The translations under genes were made by a program, and so were the position numbers. This document shows positions 42,531 through 62,335 of a DNA stretch of 64,000 nucleotides, piece by piece. Below the pieces are notes generated by a model. That model was not told where the DNA came from. It searched no databases and saw nothing but the letters and a program-made list of their open reading frames with translations. Numbering within the stretch: position 1 is the first letter of the stretch; every line of letters starts with the position of its first letter. The stretch spans positions 14,733,921 through 14,797,920 of the forward strand of contig NC_044554.1 in NCBI RefSeq assembly GCF_007565055.1. The letters are read 5' to 3'. This DNA is from Rhinopithecus roxellana. Its lineage: Eukaryota > Chordata > Mammalia > Primates > Cercopithecidae.

Positions 42531-45237
42531 TTCTTATAAATCACATTTCTACACTTAACTTGGAAAATACTTTAACATATTTGGGGAAAATTTTCAAACG
42601 AACTGCTCATGGCATCATGATACTTGGAGACGAAGAATTATAAGTGAGACTCATTCCATTTCTTGAATAGCTCTATTATAATTAAAACTGTAGTGTATAG
42701 GGACCACCTCTCACAATCATTTGGTTGGCTTTCTAGAGACTTTGCAAAAAAAAAAAAAAATCAATTCTTTAATAATATGCAAAAGAAGGGAACAGCCCTT
42801 ATGAAATGCAAACTCATATTGATTGTAGAATTTTCTCCTTTGTTCTCTGCACACTACATGTGGCCAAAACATTCTAAGCATTCCCACAGTAGTACTAGCA
42901 TGCTGAATTAAATTGCACTATCAGTACAGTTTCAAATGTTCTACTTGGTTTGTTCACACACAGACACTTTAGTGGGTACTGGGGCCATAGCAGGGCATTG
43001 GGGCTAATGAGGGAAAATTCTGGTGAGGATTAAAAAGAATGCTCTCTGAGTATAAGATGGAAAAAAGTATTGATTTAGAGAAGGGAAGTGTGCTTTTTGA
43101 AAATTTTCCTCTAAAGAACTTTCTGCACTTCAGTTTCCTAAAGAGATAAAATAGGAACCAGCTTGAGAATTTGTGTCTCCTTTGAGTGGTGTTCAGTGGA
43201 TAATGCTATTTGTGGGTATAACAGGAACTCATTCCTTTCCTTTTCTTTTGTTTTATTTAAGGAAATGGAGACTGGAATATGTAGGTAGGAACCGGTAAAT
43301 TAAATTAGGTGCCCAGTTTTTCATTCTTATTTTGTGAAGCATTATTTGCCTATGACTGCGGTCCATGTTCTGAGTTATCTTAAACATTATTTTTTAAATT
43401 CTGAAAAGTCCCTAAAGTTTCCCAAGAAATGGGATTTCCAATCCTACTTTTTAAATTTTCAAAACAAGTTCAGGCACCTGCAGAGACATAACTATAATGC
43501 ACAGCTCATGATCACCAAGACCAAATGGCTGTTTAGAACCTTACAGTTCTGAATTCCTCAATTTCTTTTGAAGTATCCAGGGACCTGCTCAAGTCATTCC
43601 CATGCATTCATCTCCAGTCTAAGAAACAACAACCAAAATGTCCTGATGGGGATGACCATACCAATGAGTTCTCCAAAAGACGAGGCCACTGGAAGTCACA
43701 GCAGCTTATTCAAAGGTCAGATAAATTATAGAGAGGGATTTCAAAGCATTTTATATTAAGGCAAGGGGCTGCAGAAATATTCAGGAGGAGCTGGCTTTTC
43801 CCTTGTAGGTAAAGGAGTTTTCTCTTCTACTCTATGTTTTTTGATAAATCCTTTTTCTTATTCTTTTTCAACCTTCATATTTTATCCTCCACCCTCCGTC
43901 CTCTAGAATATCATCCTACAGGCAGTATAAGGGAGAAAATGACTCTGGACCTGACCCTGTAAAAGACAAAGTTCTGAGAAGTACAAGATGACAGGGCTGG
44001 AGCTCCCTCTAGAGCCCATCCTGCTGACAATGGAGGGGTCTTCAGCAAAGTGAACTGGGGCTGGTGGATCCTGACCCATTTCCCCATCCTAGCTCATCTT
44101 ACTGGAGAGCCCTTCCAAAGACTGAGAGGTCTGGAAGAGCAGAACTATTCACCATGGCCTTCAAGACTGCTCAGTGATGCTCACTGGCGTCTCCAAAAAC
44201 AGTCTGGTCAAACAAGTTTATTTAGTAAGTTCTCTTGTCAAAATCAGCTCCAAATAGTCACCACAAAAGGAATTTGGATGAATATGTAAAGCAGAGAATG
44301 TTCCTTTGCTGATTGTTTAATCCAGTAGTTTGGATCATAGTCATAGATGTAGTCACAGCAAACTTGATAGTCTGATTTTATAATAAACTGATGACTTTAA
44401 AACTAATGACTTTGAAACATTTATAAGAAGCAATGTTGTGGCTGCTTTTTTACTTTCTTTAGAAAAGCTAAAGAAATACAAGGATTTAACATGTTAATGA
44501 AAACAGAACAACATAACCTTCATTTGAGCATAAATCTGAAAATTTTAAATCACTACCTTCTTTGCTTAGGAAAACAGTAAAGATTCACAGATGAGGGATT
44601 GAGAAACCTCATTTTCAATGTATTATAGTTACATTTTGAATAGCAGAGGAAAATGCTATTTCTAATTTGTTCCTGATGTTATTAGAGATGGAGAATATTC
44701 AATTTTGCTTTCCATAACTATGAAGAGGAAATAATTTGGGTAACAGCTGATAATATTTCTCTATCATTTGGAGGAACTTAGTAAGAATGACTAAATGTTC
44801 AGGTCTTAACACAATTTAAAAACTGTCTTGCCATGCATTCCTCAAAACATGGCTTCCTTTTTTTAAGTTTGTTTAGTTGCAGTTATCAAAGAGTTCAAAA
44901 TGATCTCCAAAATACATTCCTATTATTTTGAGTCATTACTCCAGACAAATAAAATGGAAGAGCTAGTCCTGTTAACACAAAATTAAACTCTTAACTGAAT
45001 CTGTTGTTTTGTTAGTAATGCATACAACTCATTATAAGGATCACAATAGCATTTTTATAACACCGTGCAGTTTACTAAAAATGCTTGCAACCATTTTCTT
45101 AATCTCAAAACACAGTACATCCAGCATACACAAATTGTGCTACTCAATTGCCTTCATTAGGTAGTACATTGTAAGTTCAATTTTTCTGTTTACTAAATTT
45201 TGTAAACACTAACCATGCCTCTGGCCCTGATCTCTTT
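42531..45237. other. Intronic sequence, nothing recognised
   Basis: No gene or assignable repeat was seen apart from a 15-A run near 42747. Open frames around 43334-44289 are short and lack features of a known protein. Confidence 0.55.
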
Positions 45238-45265
45238 AGTAGTAGTAGTAGTAGTAGTAGTAGTA
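45238..45265. repeat. (TAG)n microsatellite
   Basis: About nine TAG/AGT units, followed by a MIR fragment in minus orientation at about 45275-45360 that probably continues at 45640-45690 (ACTTACCCAAAGTCATCCAG). Confidence 0.95.
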
Positions 45266-46309
45266 ACAGTAATCATAGCTAACATTTTTTTGAGTGCTTA
45301 CTGTATTCTAGGTACAATTTTAAGTGTTTCATGTGCATTAATTCAATAATCCTAGGGATAAAGAAAAGAGATTTTATTTAAAGTTTCATTAGACTGAGAA
45401 CATTTAACTTTAGATGCCTACTTGTCTTTCTGGTTTTTCTTTATTTTCTTTCTGCCTTAATTTCACTCTATCCTTGATGGTTTGCCTAACATTTACTTTC
45501 TTGGTAAATACACAGCAACATTTGGTTAGCAGATGTTATTTTTTAAATGTCTATAACTTGCAATCTCCTTTTTTAAAAATCTGGAATAGAATTGTATAAG
45601 CCTTAGAAAAATTAAGTCAAGAAAATGAAAAGTCAAAAATAGTTAGATGACTTACCCAAAGTCATCCAGCCAATAAGATGACAGGTCAAGATGCAAATAT
45701 TGACCACACACTAGCTTCCCTTCCTCACCCTGATCCCCCCAGAAACTGCTCAAGTCTATTATTACCTTCTCTGGAACTGTGTCTGTGCCTTAGCAACTCT
45801 GTCCATCTTCACCACCACCATCAATAAGTAAATCTATTAAGAACACCTCCGCATTTAATTTAGGGCAAAACTGGATGACATAGAGCCAATAATGTGGATG
45901 CTGCTCTAGTCCTGTAGGAATTCACAGTCTAAGATTAATGGCCATAATCTCAGAGGTGTAACCAAGGGGGCATTAGGGGAAAAGAACCACCGCAGACTCT
46001 AGGTTAGAGAAATGAAAAGTATGGTATGAAGGCTAGCTCATCACACGTAAGTATGCTTGAAGAGGAAATTCTGGTAAATACGTAACTATTTCCCCTGTAA
46101 AGAGCAGCTCCTTCCTTGCATGGTGATACAGAATGGTGAAAATGCATATTGAAGACTTACACTAAACAAATGGACGTTACACTGGGTGGCAAAATAAAGT
46201 GGTAGAATGGAACTGCAGTGGGAATCAGATACGTGTTGATCTCAATTTTTCCAAGGTATTCTTTTGGCAAGACTCTGAATTTCTCTCAGACTTAGTGGAA
46301 ACATGCTGT

Positions 46310-49304
<2,995 letters not shown>

Positions 49305-49317
49305 AAGAATAAAGGTC

Positions 49318-51250
<1,933 letters not shown>

Positions 51251-51268
51251 CAACATATGGAAAATTTA

Positions 51269-51570
51269 TTTTATTTTATTATTTTTTTGAGATGGAGTCT
51301 CACTCTGCTGCCTAGTCTGGAGTGCAGTGGCATGATCTCAGCTCAATGTAACCTCCGCCTCCCGGGTTCAAGTGATTCGCCTGCCTCAGCCTTCTGAGTA
51401 GCTGGGATCACAGGTGTACGCCTCCGTGCCTGGCTAGTTTTTGTATTTTTAGTAGAGACAAGGTTTCACCACGTTGGCCAGGCTAGTCTCGAACTCCTGA
51501 CCTCAGGTGATCTGCCCGCCTTGGCCTCCCAAAGTGCTGGGATTACAGGTGTGAGCCACTGCACCCAGCC
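51269..51570 (-). mobile_element. Alu (minus) with 18-bp target duplication
   Basis: Inverted full-length Alu, T-rich tail TTTTATTTTATTATTTTTTT. Flanks CAACATATGGAAAATTTA (51251-51268) and CAACATATGGGACATTTA (51571-51588) match with two changes. Confidence 0.96.
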
Positions 51571-51639
51571 CAACATATGGGACATTTAAAGTCCTTTTTC
51601 CTTTCATTCTTCACCTAATTATTCATTCTTTTTAAATTA

Positions 51640-51965
51640 ATTAACTCAACAAAAATTTGTTGAATAGCTACTATGTGCCAGATATACACATACTACTATA
51701 TGCCAGGATATAGTAATAATAGCAAGACAACAACAGCAACCATACCCAACACTCATATAGAGTCTGCTTACTATAAACCAGACACCAAGTATATACATTA
51801 GCTCATTTAGTCTTTGCAACAGTCTCCTGACAGGTACAATTATACCCATATTTGCAGATGAGCAAAGATTAATTCCCCAGGTCACACAGTCCATAAGTGC
51901 CACAGCCAGGCTTCAAACTCACATCTTTTAACTCCAGTTTCCATGCTTTTGACCTCTATGCTGTA
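51640..51965 (-). repeat. MIR fragment(s), inverted
   Basis: GAATAGCTACTATGTGCCAG, ATTAGCTCATTTAGTCTTTG and CCAGGTCACACAGTCCATAA read as the complement of MIR. An L2-like fragment may follow at about 51985-52110. Confidence 0.8.
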
Positions 51966-51969
51966 TAAA

Positions 51970-53611
<1,642 letters not shown>

Positions 53612-53818
53612 TTATATTCTACCTGACTACATACAGGATGTTAGTATATTAAAAATGCATAGACAACTAAATATACAAGTGAATAATTTGATTTCCAATG
53701 AGGGATAAACAGTCTTGAATAAGCAAATAGTACATTAAGGTCTCATCTTTCATATTTAGCAAATTACACTTGAGATTAGCCTACGTACAGCAAACAATAG
53801 GCAGGAGAAGCCTACTAA

Positions 53819-54145
<327 letters not shown>

Positions 54146-54159
54146 TAGACTAAACTTTC

Positions 54160-56221
54160 AAAGTAACTTACAATAGATGTTAATTTTTTTGTTAGTATCA
54201 TGAGACTTAATTTTTTTTAGAAAAACCCTGAAAACCATGTTAAATGTAACATTCTTTAGAAGTATCTTCTATATGTTATTCCTTAAAAATCTGTGAATGA
54301 GTGACAGATTCTTATTTGACCTGTCATCAGAATCCATGCTTCTTTTATTGATATACTTCACTAATGAACAAAATCATGTCCTATAGTTTACCTAGAAATA
54401 AAATACCAAATAATTGCAAATAAAGGTTTTAAAAAGTATGTCACTTAAGGATCTGGACCTCTCCAAAATGAAGTAAATGTCCTTACATCTTTAGTACAAA
54501 AACTATCCCACATTTTACATGACATGGAAAACAGGATAAACATTGATGTCAAATGCCTGAGAACATTATATTTCACTACTCCAGGACAGACAATCTTTGT
54601 GTGCTCTGTTCCAGAAAGAGAAAAGGAAAAAAAATAAAATAAACCTTGTAATGGTTGCAGTTTGTATTAACTTCAAAGCTGGTATTTCTTTCTCAAAGAT
54701 CATTTTCTTTCTGTCCTTTAAAAAAGCGGGGGGTTGGAGTATGAAACCTCATAACAATCAAACATTGAAGAGTATGTTGTTGAGAAAACACCTGCAAAGT
54801 ATTTTCAGACCTTTGAAAAACGATGTAATTTGAATCACCTGTCTAAATAGGTCATTTAACTTAGAAAAATTAAAATTAGCTGTGCAGGGTCAATTCTTTT
54901 TCTACAGCATCTGCATCTGGTGTGTCCTCTTCAAAGTCAAACCAGAGCTAAGTGTCAAGAACAAACATAATACGTGAAACTATTCCAAATCGTACAGTTA
55001 TTCTGCTTGAAATGGCCATAAAAGTTAACATTATATATAAAAACATAAAGTGAGGGGGTGCTACAAAAAGTTGGGGATGGGGGTGCAGAAGGAGACGCAG
55101 AACTCACATTTCAGGGCGATAATGGTATGTGTAAAGCAGGGAGTCTCCACTGGTGCTCATTTCTTGCTTTTCACATACACACTTTTACAATAAATGGTAA
55201 ATCAAAATCAGGCGAGACAAAACACAAAATAAGTACTTCCACACAAGTGTAGTCTCCGACAAGCTTCATCTTTCGTTATCGAACTAGCAGTATAGGATTA
55301 TGAACCTTAACGCTATTGTCCAGCACCTTTTAAGTATTTACTCATCCTACAATACTCTGGTAAACTCAGGGATTGAATCCCTGCTCCCCAGAAAGTCTTC
55401 CCAGGAATACAATAAACGACAAAATCTTGAAATATCTTAAAAATGAGAACAATAAAATAAAATGCAAATGAGAAGTTTAGCTGCCTAAGATATTCAGTGT
55501 TCTTCTACAACCAGACCATCCATAAAATCAAAAGGATGTCAACAATGTTGGAACAGAAAGGTGTCAGGACCATTGGACCCTTTACTTTAGAAGGGAGGGC
55601 ACCCAAGGTGGCTGGCAGAGAGGCAATCGGCATCAGGGGAAGTACAGTAAGGAGTCAGTTTTGTTTCAGGACTCTTCAAAGTCACCAGGAAATGTACCCC
55701 ATTCTTTCTGGGTTTAAAGTAACTTTGATGCACAGAAGAAAAGTACTTTCATAGCCTCCAGCTGGCAACAATATCATCCACAGGCAAAGAGTGATCGGAG
55801 ATACTAATGAAACAGATTCTCCTCTCTGCCCACTTCCCCAAAGCCACTTTCCTAAAAATGAGATTTTGAGGAATCTTGATTTACTAAAGACTTCTCTGTT
55901 TAAAGATGAAATGGAAGGACCTTTGCATGGACAAGGAGGCAAACTGAAGACTTGACATTGAGGAACTGCTAAAGAATGTTCTAAGCTACATTTTTCTTAC
56001 AAGGGGGAAACCCAAAACAGAATTAAGATCTCTTCACCTCCAGATGGAGGAGAAAACATATATAACTGCCCGGGACGGAGAGAAGCAGTATCACTCCAGC
56101 CACCGCCCCTCGCCCCCATTCCCAGGATCAATGACAGAAATAGTCCCAGCAGCAAGGGGCAGGGCAGGCTGGCTGCTCCTTCCACTACGACCTCTCCAAA
56201 TTCGCTTTTCACTTCGCCCTG
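54160..56221. other. Intronic sequence next to LHFPL3 exon 1, nothing recognised
   Basis: This 2-kb block before the CpG island has no repeat I can name and no coding evidence. Being repeat-poor and close to a promoter, it may hold regulatory sequence, but this cannot be shown here. Confidence 0.5.
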
Positions 56222-56254
56222 TTAGTCCCTCCTTAGTCCCTCCTTAGTCCCTCA
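56222..56254. repeat. Short tandem repeat, 11-bp unit, three copies
   Basis: The unit TTAGTCCCTCC is repeated three times, the last copy with one change. It sits at the intronic edge of the CpG island. Confidence 0.85.
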
Positions 56255-56612
56255 GCACGGACCCCCAGCCTCATCTCTCTAAGCGGCCACTTCTCCGCCC
56301 CCCCAACCTTAGTTCTGAGCGGACTCGGCCCCACAACCGCCCTGTCTCCGGCGCGTCTCTCTGGGTGGCGTCCCCCACACTTGGGAGGCTCACAAAAGCC
56401 CCGGGACAAGGCGCCAGCGCCGGGGCTGGGGAACCCCGGGGGTTCCGGCCTCGCTGGGCTCCCGCCCCCCCCCCCCCAAACACCTCGACGCCTGAGCGGA
56501 TTAGGCGGCTGGGCTAGCAACGGCGCGCACAGCCCGCGTCCCTCCCACTCTGGCCCCTCCCCGGATCGGGCGCCCAGGGGTCCTCCGCCTCCGCGGAGGT
56601 GAGCGCGCACTC

Positions 56613-56614
56613 AC
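56613..56614 (-). other. LHFPL3: Splice donor of LHFPL3 exon 1
   Basis: On the minus strand the exon ends ...CACCTCCG followed by GTGAGTGC, a near-consensus donor. Translation past it gives unrelated GC-rich read-through until a stop near 56514. This fits the point where the conserved protein similarity ends. Confidence 0.92.
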
Positions 56615-57047
56615 CGGAGGTGAGCTGCAGCCAGGCACATATCTTGTACACAGTGGCCGTGTTGCAGAAGAAGAAGAGGGTAAAGCAAACGATGCAGGCA
56701 ATGATGAGCATCATGGAGAGGCCGATAAAGAAGGAGGCGGCTTTGAAGGCGCCCGAGGGCAGCGTGGAGAAGTCCGTGAAGCTGCCCCTGCAGGTCAGCT
56801 CCCGGGAGAAGCCGTTGCCGATGCAGTAGTGGAAGAGCCCGAAATAGCCGGCTTGCGGGGTGTCCACGCCGTCGCCTATCCAGTAGGGCTGGATGAAGCA
56901 CACCACGTTGACGATGGCAAAGCAGATGGTGAAGATGGCCCACAGCACGCCGATGGCCCGCGAGTTCCGCACATAGTTGGTGTGGTACAGCTTGGCAGCC
57001 TCCTGAGCCGGTAGCATCGCGGCGGCAGCGGCGGCGGCTCCGGGCAT
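56615..57047 (-). CDS. LHFPL3: LHFPL3 first coding exon (LHFPL tetraspan subfamily member 3), partial
   Basis: This exon encodes the N-terminal 144 residues of a four-pass membrane protein of the LHFPL family, which is related to claudin/PMP22-type tetraspans. The family's partners are ion channels and receptors at the plasma membrane; the precise role of LHFPL3 is not shown here. The reading frame has Met1, a seven-Ala tract, a second Met at residue 11, TM1 at about 31-53, and an extracellular loop with Trp56 and Cys75/Cys86 (the W...C...C pattern of the fold). TM2 follows at about 102-128. The start chosen (ATG 57047-57045) is the first ATG after an in-frame TGA at 57104-57102, with A at -3. 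Met11 (57017) is a possible alternative. The frame ends at ...QLTS plus one G, then GGTGAGT; the donor GT is at 56614-56613, so the intron is phase 1. The rest of the roughly 236-residue protein lies beyond the left edge. Its residues fit LHFPL3 better than the paralogue LHFPL4 from memory. Confidence 0.95.
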
Positions 57048-57500
57048 TCTCCCCCTCCTCCTCCTCCTGGTCCTCCGCCTCCCCCCGCGCAGGAGACACA
57101 CTCACGGAGCCTCGCGCGCTGCAACTCCCCTGCCTCCGCCTCAGCCCAGCAGCACCAGTTTCAGAGTCTGCATTCTCGCTCCCGGAAGGAGGGCGGGGGA
57201 GCGCGGAGCACCCCTCCGGCTCGCCTGGCACAGCCTCCCGGCTCCCCTCCCTTCCTCCCTCCTGGCCCGGGCTCCGGCCCTCCTCACCACTCTCCACCCC
57301 TGTTCCCGCCGCCGCCGCTGCAGCTGCTGCAGCTGAAGGCGGCAAATCCCTCGTGGAGCACCGCGGCGCGCAAGCCCGGGGCGCCCCCCACTCCGCTTCC
57401 CGCCTCCCTCCCCGCTGCCAGTGCCCAGGGGCGCAGAGGACCGCGGCGACCCCGGAACGCCCATCAAGGGGTGGACACGAGCCAGAGAAGCGGGCCTGGA
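57048..57500 (-). promoter_or_regulatory. LHFPL3: LHFPL3 5' UTR and proximal promoter region
   Basis: GC-rich sequence lies immediately upstream of the LHFPL3 start codon and holds CAG/CGG-type runs (57298-57340) and C/G-rich blocks. No convincing TATA box was seen, which is usual for a CpG-island promoter. The transcription start cannot be placed from sequence alone; it is inferred to lie somewhere between about 57150 and 57480. Confidence 0.6.
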
Positions 57501-60500
57501 TTAGGAGGGCGAGGGTAGTCTAAGAAGGTGGCAGGAGCACCCATAGGGATCCTAGAGGCAACCCCAGGATCCTGGTGGGTGTGAGGGGCCGGGCTCGAGA
57601 GGCTGATTCAGGGAGCATTTCATCACCGCACAGCAACGTGCTTCGACCTCTGCATCTTTGCAGAGGCACGAGGGGCAGCGCGGCAGATGCAGGCAAGAAA
57701 CGCCAAGGGAGAGGAGGTGTACAGCCCCCAAGAGTCTTTCTTGTTACCACAGAACTGCCCCTGGCTAACTCCTCGATTGCCTTCAGGTCGACAGGTGGAG
57801 ATAGAAGTTGCGCAGGAGACTGGCAGACAATAATGTAAAAGACAAACCTCAAGGGTGGTCTCACATCAAACACAGCTGAGCTTGCGTCCTCTTTGCGTTT
57901 TTCCCCCAGGCAGCCAGCTGAACTGTAGCTAATGGATGCCCCCATACTTTCCTTTAAGTCGTTTCGCCGATAAATCCTTCCATAGATTGGGCCTGTGTGT
58001 GCTTGGAAGGGACTGTGTCACAGAATTTTATAGTTTGTTTGAAAACAGGGTAGTTCTGCCAGTGTTACACTTACTATGCAAATATTGACAGCTACTCTGC
58101 GCCCAGGCGCTGAGCTGGGTGGTAAGGGTACAAAAAGACGCAGCAGATGGTTAGTTGTCCGGGAACTTTCATCTCCCCCTACAACCCAAAGCTAACCAGA
58201 GAGCTCTTTTCAGGCTAATTTATCGCCGAATTACCCATATAGAATTCCTTTTTCACATGCCATTGCTGTTGTACACCTCACTTCGTGCTGCTTCCTTAGC
58301 TTATGTTTTCCCTTTTAACAGTCTTTCTATTGCTCTTTTAACAGTTTCTACTTTTCAAACTGCATTTCCCTATTTCCGTTGGTTATTTTTTGTTTGTTTA
58401 TTTCCTTCTGATTCTAATATAAAGAAACATGTAACTGCCTCCCACCCCCAGCCATCAAACCAGAATGCTTAATTGTAGGAGTGGATTTTGGTAAGAAATC
58501 ATTTTGAACCATATGATCCCTGAATTTTCTGAGCATTTCTATCAGAGAGAATTCTGATAGAATTGGACCCTAAGTCTATACCTAATTGGCTATATCAATG
58601 GCTATTCCATGGAAGAAGAGTCATACCCTAAGTGATGAAAATTAACTATGCTCTTCATTTGACAGTCTGAAGAATTGAGATTCCATGAAGAGGGAGGGGG
58701 AGAAAGTGGAATAGGGACGTGAGACACATAAGATAATTAAGGGGCTGCTGCTGAAACTGGGAAAGGATCTAAAAGCATGAGTTTCAGAATCTTCCATTCA
58801 GCTTTTTCTATAGGCATGTAATTCATGTATTACACTTCAAGGTCCATCAGACAGAGCTTTGAAAATCAAGAGAGAACAGAATTAAACAGTAGCATGAGAC
58901 ATGTAAGTTTAAGTGAGTAAGAATTTCTAGCAAGTGTGGTTGTAGACTCTCAGAAGGTCTTCAAAATAAATATCAGAGGGATTTGGAGGAGGTGACAAAA
59001 ATGACCTAAATATGGGCTAGCCCAATATAACACTTGCAAGTCTCTAAAAATACAGTTCATGATGATGCATCATGAGTGCATTGGTGGCAGTGGAGGGTCA
59101 GAATTTCTGTTAGGTTTCATTTGTTTTAACTCTCCTGAAGTTGCTGGTAAATCAGAAGAATTTTAACATGGAAGGAGAAAAAGGAAAGGAGAATAATCAG
59201 ATTTATGGGGCCATTTGGCAGGCCATGTGTCCCAGGGGCAGAGATAGCTTTACAGCAAGAAGTGACAGTAATTTCTAGTAACTCTCTTAAGCCCTCAAAT
59301 CCCCAAAACCTGGTTGTATGAAGTAGTCTCTCTTTAAAATAAATGCCTGAAAGAAATCTTACTGTTTCCATGGGGTGGTTGAGATGGGAGGTGGCTGAGA
59401 AGGGAAGGCTGAGAATCAAAAAGTCTGGCTTATACCTCAGTGCTTGAATTGCCTTTACGGGACAAAGAAAAGACTGGTGGGACTCAGATTCAAATGTGAT
59501 TCAAAGAGCTTTTCTATTTGAGTTATGCCCAAGGAGAGTCTTATTCTTATTCCAGGTTTGGAATCGCCTCTGGGTTCATGTTCAGAATCACCACACCAAG
59601 GAGCACACTCAGTGTCCACTCTTGTCAACAGCAACCAGGATCAGACCAGTGTTGGTGTATTGCTGATCTAAAGTGCTCCCATTCCCTCTGAGAATTTGAG
59701 TTGTTGCCTCTTGAATTTAGGGTCAGTCAGGGATGAACTGGACTCTGCCAGTGACCCTTCTGCCTACCTTCACCCTTCCCTGTACTACAGCAGATTTTCA
59801 GGATGAAGCAGGATCTTTAAAGACTCTAGCAACTAGGGATGAGCTAAAATACCCGTGAACTCCTGGTTTCCTATCAATGAATGCAAGATGTTCTTCTACC
59901 CTTTCCCAAACCCCTTTGTCACCCACCCCCCAACCTTGTCCTTAGTAACCAGGAATCCCAGAGGTAAGACTATTTCTAGCCTTAATCTAAAACTTTTGGC
60001 TTGCACCCTGTAGACTTTAGGAGTTGTGACAGCTAAGCATCTGAGCAACTTATTGCACCTCGTTAAATCTGATGTGACCAGGAAAGCTGTTTTGGGGAGG
60101 AGGAAATAATAAAACTAGCCTGATTCATGCTAAGAAGTTGCTATTGATAGAAAAGTATTTTGAAACTATAACATGATTCATATGTGCTAAATAACTAGTA
60201 GAAGCCAGTGTCATCGACAGCATCGAATTAGAAACACTGAACACGCAAATCTCAAACTTCACTGTTAAGATGTGTTTCTGTGACTGCCACAAAGGGTCAG
60301 TAGTGAGAACCACACCCTCACTTTTTGCAAACTGTGTCTCAATGAATGTTAGGACTATACAAGAGAAAGCAACAAAAGAAGAATGGAGGCCATGCAACAC
60401 TGCCAAAAAGATCCTGGGTAAGGTAAAGAGCTAAAAATTTTGATCCCAAACTAATCTGAAACAGTATGGGAGAGTGTGAAAGCCTTAGAGGACAAGAGCC

Positions 60501-61959
60501 TTGGGATACAGACCTAGTACCATCTTTGTCTAACTACAAAAGCCCAAGGATCTTAGGGATCCATTTTCTCATCTCTAAAATTATGCTGAAGGAGAAAAGG
60601 ACATCAGATGTATCCTGAGCTGCCTTTCTGCAGTAGTTTTATTCTATTCTATGAATATTCTTCCAAGATAACTTTGAAAAATATATAAAAAGGGAGATAC
60701 AACCCAGCACTTGGGGAAAAATTAGTCGAGACCTAAGGAATATATATCAGACTGTGGTGAAATAGACATTTTCTTTAAAATTGAAAACCCCTTCTGAAAT
60801 CCCATCAGTATAATTTTTCAAGCAATGGCTGCTTAGAGTTTTCAGAAGAGTCATTGCTATGACCTTGGATAATGGAGAAAGATGATTTCTAAAATCTGTT
60901 ACTTTAATCGATTTTTAGGGCTATTGCCAAGGTCAGTATCAGATTCCACTCCAGAATATAAAGATTTTAATAATGAAGCTCTTTTCACTCATCAAGGCTT
61001 TCCTCTGCTCTCCTTTAGTTTTCTTTTAGCGATTTTCAGAAACCAGGAACCACCTCTTAGATAATCAATCACTAAGTTAGCAGTGGGAATCAGATAGATT
61101 GAGTATTTCAACTCTCCCTGCAAATCAAGATCAAATTCATCATAGGACTCTGAATTCATTGCACCTTGGTCTGTGTAGAACTCCAAATAGGGAGGGAAAT
61201 GGGAAATAGAAATGCCAGGCTTTCTCCTTCTTTCCTTTTCTCCTCTATTTTGAATTGGATTATGTGTAAATTGCCCCTTTCTTTAAGTTTTTTTTTTTTT
61301 TAATTTTTTCCAGAACTCAGTTAAAAGCATAAGTTGTTTTCTCATAAGGCTGACCATCTAAAAGAACATACTAAAAGAACTATCTTGCTATTAATCTGTC
61401 TAAGCCCTTGATAATTTTAGAATAATTCTGTCTAAAGATATGTAGTGACCTCTATTGAATAAAATACTATAGAAATATGACCATCACCTGAAGTATGGTT
61501 TTTAAAAGTCTGTCATAATGATATGTTAAAATTTGAAGTTCAGTATGCAGGTCCTGTTCTCTTTGAATCTAACACTAGTTGGTCTTCTTGATCTTTAAAA
61601 AAGAAAATTCTATCTGCTGTACCCTCTGAACATGCTTCATGAAGTTTCCCACTTGAGGTGCAGCAACACCTACAATCTGAAACATCTACCCTTGTACCTT
61701 CAGTCTGGGGCCTGTATTTGAACCTACTACTTGGATTCTCTGCTAAAGGCATCTGTATCCATGCAGCTTGTTTCTCCTACTTGGCAATCACTTGCATCTC
61801 TCAAACCTTAAGTTCAGCCTTTTTGAGACAATCCCCAAGCCACATATTCTATATTTTAAGTCTTATAATTCCAAACGCATTTCTTTTACTGCCATAGTAA
61901 CACAAAAATATTAATCTTGAAAATTCAGTAATTTCATTGTAGAGGCACATTTTTATATC
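57501..61959. other. LHFPL3 upstream flank, nothing recognised
   Basis: Almost free of recognisable young repeats over about 4.4 kb. Open frames (for example 57520-57945 minus, 58155-58472 plus) have no features of known proteins. A weak L2/MIR-like hint exists at about 58070-58150. Confidence 0.55.
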
Positions 61960-62335
61960 TGTATTAGTCAGCTCTTGCTGCAGAAGCAACCCAAACTTTC
62001 AGTGGCTTATAACCACAATTATTTGCTTCCTATCCAAAGCACATAATGAGTTGTTGGTTGGCTGTGCTCCTGCTCTAGCAAGTGGACCTGACTGCAGATT
62101 TATCTTCTCATCATGGGGTCCAAGTTGAAAGAGCAGCCTCCATTGAGGACATATTGTTTCATGACAGAGGACAGAACTACAAGAGGCTCAGGCAAATTAT
62201 AAAACTGTATATAAAACTTCTGCTCAAATATGGCATGCTCAAAACTTCTGCTCAAATATGGTCATAGTACATTCCATTGGCCAAAGCGTATTCCACTGGC
62301 TAAAGCAAATCATGTGAAAGTCAATGTGATGGGGA
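61960..62335 (+). repeat. Old interspersed repeat (family not assigned)
   Basis: The start TGTATTAGTCAGCTCTTGC...CAGTGGCTTATAACCACAA is typical of a widespread old LTR/MER type. Inside it, AAAACTTCTGCTCAAATAT is duplicated with a 28-bp period (62213 and 62241). Confidence 0.6.

Larger units (their letters stand above)
56260..57480. promoter_or_regulatory. CpG island over LHFPL3 exon 1
   Basis: Base composition changes abruptly from the AT-rich intron to GC-rich sequence dense in CG dinucleotides, then back to ordinary composition near 57.5 kb. It covers exon 1, its donor and the presumed promoter. It includes a 13-C run at 56465-56477 and GCC/GGC-rich stretches around 57000-57080. Boundaries are by eye. 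Confidence 0.85.

Noticed and set aside
57015..57017. Met11 as the LHFPL3 start
   Set aside because: It is a possible start, but the ATG at 57047 is upstream, in frame, follows an in-frame stop and has A at -3, so it was preferred.
56611..57345. A 244-residue open frame on the minus strand overlapping LHFPL3 exon 1
   Set aside because: It is the same DNA read in another frame: low-complexity Ala/Arg/Gly and Leu/His-rich translation caused by GC richness. The LHFPL3 frame has clear family similarity and a good donor site.
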